Shown in pieces: positions 11,447 through 13,159 of a stretch of DNA of 13,159 bases. The notes below the pieces were generated by a model, which was not told where the DNA came from, searched no databases, and was given only the letters and a program-made list of their open reading frames with translations. Position 1 is the stretch's first letter; each line of letters begins with the position of its first letter. Location: assembly GCA_023245475.1 (NCBI GenBank), contig JAHFKF010000005.1, positions 14,198 through 27,356 of the forward strand, read 5' to 3'. This stretch comes from Candidatus Levyibacteriota bacterium (GTDB lineage Bacteria > Patescibacteriota > Microgenomatia > Levybacterales > UBA12049). The position numbers were made by a program, and so were the translations under genes.

Positions 11447-13159
11447 ATGGTAGAAATGCCTCAGATTCCATCAGAAAGAGATCATGCAGTTCGTCGTGTC
11501 GAGGGAAGAGAGAAGAATGTCCTAATAGTTGCACGAGATATTTCGGTGTACCTTGTTGGTGCCGACGCTGGTACTGGTAAGCGAGCTGCCTTTATTGATT
11601 TAATTGCAATAAAAGAAGATGAGTTACGGTCTCAAAATAGACCGGGTTATCATGGTGGTAGGTCAATTGAATTGAGTGGAAAAACGCAACTTACACACCT
11701 AGGATATATGGTGTCTACCTCGGATGCTGAAAGGATGCGTAATGATGCAGCAGATTCTGCAAGTAGAGCGTCCAGCGCTGCTACTACTCGGCAATTACTA
11801 AATATGCATATTTTGAAACAAAAAAGTAGTGTGCCTAACTATCCTGAAGCACATGAAGAGTTGGTAGCAAAAATAGAAAAGATGGAAAAAGGGGTTACTG
11901 AATTTGAAACCTTGAAGAACGCTGATGTAGGCAATGCTGATATTCTTAAAACAACAATTGCTATATTGAATCAGATTCAAAGGATTGCTTTTGCGGATGA
12001 ACCGAAGCCTTTTGATCCACAATCATTCAGAGAACAATTTCTGTTGCAAGCTGAAGAAAAAGAGCAAATCATTAGTCGATTGGTTGCCAACGCAGAAGCA
12101 GAAAAACAAAAGCAAATCCCACGAACTGAAGAACCTACTTTAACACCTGCTAGGAAAGCTGCTACCCCAACTGTTGATAGAGAAACCACCGCTCCAAAAA
12201 TCGTTGGTGCTCTTGGTTCAGATACTCCATTAGCTTCTTCGTCACGAGAACAAGCGCCTCAGCAAGTCACGAAACCGCAACTTCAGACCAATTCTACAGC
12301 AGCACGTTTGCAAGGTACTGCTGCAACAGAGGCGACCCGTCCCACGATAGGTCCTATCAAAAAATCCCCTGCGCAAATTGCACGAGAACAAGCTGCCATT
12401 GCAGCGTTAAGCCCCGAAAGAATAAGAAGAAAACAACAACTACGGAGAAGAACACTGCTACTAACAGGAGCTCTTGCCTTCGGGGCTGCTGCCGCTGGTG
12501 TTATTTGGGGAAGAGAAGGGGATCAGCAAGAAGCGACACTTCCACCAGTTTCTTCACCTTCTCCAGAACGAGCGAACTCTGCGGCTGAAATTTTGGTAGC
12601 TTCTGAACAATCAGCGTGGAGGCAATTATTGGGCAAGGATATCGAAGTTACGGCTCCGCCAGAGGAGATGCTTCAGACCATGCAATATGCAAAAGAAGTT
12701 GGGTTGGGTGGTTTGGTACCTCATTTTATTCCCAATTTATCGGTAAGTGAAAATGACAACTATCCAGGTTGGAGTAAAAAACCGGGGTATGATTTTTGGC
12801 AATATATTCCAGGTGGAAATTTTCAAGGAATGGATAGCTTACGTTATGATGGAAAGCTTGATTCATCTTTAACTCAGAAATGGATACTGATTGATCCTAA
12901 CATCAGTGGTGTTGGGCAATATTCACATGCAGAGCTCTACAAGACAGAGCTACCTAGAATTGCTAATCAGCTTCATGTATCAAAAAAGCAAGTCCGTCTG
13001 TCAACAGCTCTTGAGCACAATGTCTTGGGAAATATATATTATCCAACATGGGACGATTCAAGCCAAAGGGAATGGCTTCATGAGGCATCGACGTTTGATA
13101 AAGGCAGTGCTTATCCACAAGAGCATGCTTTTGCTACAGGAGGATCTTTCATCGATAAA
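11447..13159 (+). CDS. Single-pass membrane protein with large exported domain, 3' end outside the window
   Basis: From ATG 11447 the frame stays open for 571 codons to the last base of the window, so the protein is incomplete at its C-terminus. Residues 1-85 look like a small globular cytoplasmic domain (N-V-L-I-V-A-R-D-I-S-V-Y-L-V-G-A-D-A-G). About 88-180 is helical with coiled-coil character (S-D-A-E-R-M-R-N-D-A-A-D-S-A-S-R-A). About 215-320 is a low-complexity linker rich in P, T, A, Q and S. A basic stretch with R-R-R precedes one hydrophobic helix (337-355, L-L-L-T-G-A-L-A-F-G-A-A-A-A-G), giving type II topology. The exported part (356-571+) has aromatic-rich segments such as G-Y-D-F-W-Q-Y-I-P-G-G. 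It resembles a bacterial signalling or envelope-assembly architecture, but I recognise no family. Promoter and frame length make the gene secure. Confidence 0.85.
   Translation, partial: MVEMPQIPSERDHAVRRVEGREKNVLIVARDISVYLVGADAGTGKRAAFIDLIAIKEDELRSQNRPGYHGGRSIELSGKTQLTHLGYMVSTSDAERMRNDAADSASRASSAATTRQLLNMHILKQKSSVPNYPEAHEELVAKIEKMEKGVTEFETLKNADVGNADILKTTIAILNQIQRIAFADEPKPFDPQSFREQFLLQAEEKEQIISRLVANAEAEKQKQIPRTEEPTLTPARKAATPTVDRETTAPKIVGALGSDTPLASSSREQAPQQVTKPQLQTNSTAARLQGTAATEATRPTIGPIKKSPAQIAREQAAIAALSPERIRRKQQLRRRTLLLTGALAFGAAAAGVIWGREGDQQEATLPPVSSPSPERANSAAEILVASEQSAWRQLLGKDIEVTAPPEEMLQTMQYAKEVGLGGLVPHFIPNLSVSENDNYPGWSKKPGYDFWQYIPGGNFQGMDSLRYDGKLDSSLTQKWILIDPNISGVGQYSHAELYKTELPRIANQLHVSKKQVRLSTALEHNVLGNIYYPTWDDSSQREWLHEASTFDKGSAYPQEHAFATGGSFIDK

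Noticed and set aside
11447..11640. Homology between the first domain of the last gene and the repeat at the window's left edge (shared R-A-A-F-I)
   Set aside because: Only five residues match and the surrounding pattern does not align.

Overview
The window looks like a chromosomal segment of a Candidate Phyla Radiation (Patescibacteria) bacterium. The evidence is indirect: compact AT-leaning genes, many proteins without a recognisable family, no Shine-Dalgarno motif before any start codon, and an rpsF-ssb-rpsR cluster that is not followed by rplI (bL9), a ribosomal protein many CPR lineages lack. TGA serves as a stop (for example in the marR/SRPBCC ATGA overlap), so the Gracilibacteria/SR1 glycine code is unlikely. 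I cannot assign a lineage below CPR.

Layout. (1) 1-1990, accessory: the 3' end of a gene with a two-copy repeat (to 434), a convergent unrecognised gene (473-1303, minus), and a divergent gene from 1401 that appears frameshifted near 1550 and ends at 1990 in a helix-turn-helix-like segment. (2) 2114-2955: a DUF1761-like four-helix membrane protein, a hairpin after its stop, and a 41-residue lysine/glutamate-rich ORF that may itself be cut short by a homopolymer frameshift. (3) 2956-4283, minus strand: a tight operon SRPBCC - MarR - EVE domain. It is read from a consensus promoter whose spacer and -10 lie in a 29-bp palindrome, as expected for autoregulation. (4) 4330-6801: ychF followed by two distantly paralogous unrecognised genes, each with its own promoter. 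(5) 6854-7882: rpsF-ssb-rpsR, followed by a repeat-rich hairpin. (6) 7978-10007: a conserved-looking protein with lipoyl/barrel-sandwich-like motifs, 5 nt ahead of a C-terminal processing peptidase (S41). (7) 10058-13159: a 438-residue soluble unrecognised protein, then a long ORF running off the right edge. That last ORF has a cytoplasmic domain, a low-complexity linker, one membrane helix and an exported domain.

The recurring theme is regulatory. Ten or eleven genes have a -10 hexamer ending only 5-15 nt before the start codon, so transcripts should begin at or within a few bases of it. This fixes the starts of several genes (1303 minus, 2150, 6854) and points to leaderless or near-leaderless translation as the normal mode here. 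Genes inside operons also lack ribosome-binding motifs.

No tRNA, rRNA, insertion sequence or CRISPR array was seen. No gene-free stretch exceeds 300 bases. The longest, 2785-2955 and 1991-2113, hold nothing I can name beyond the promoter at 2114.
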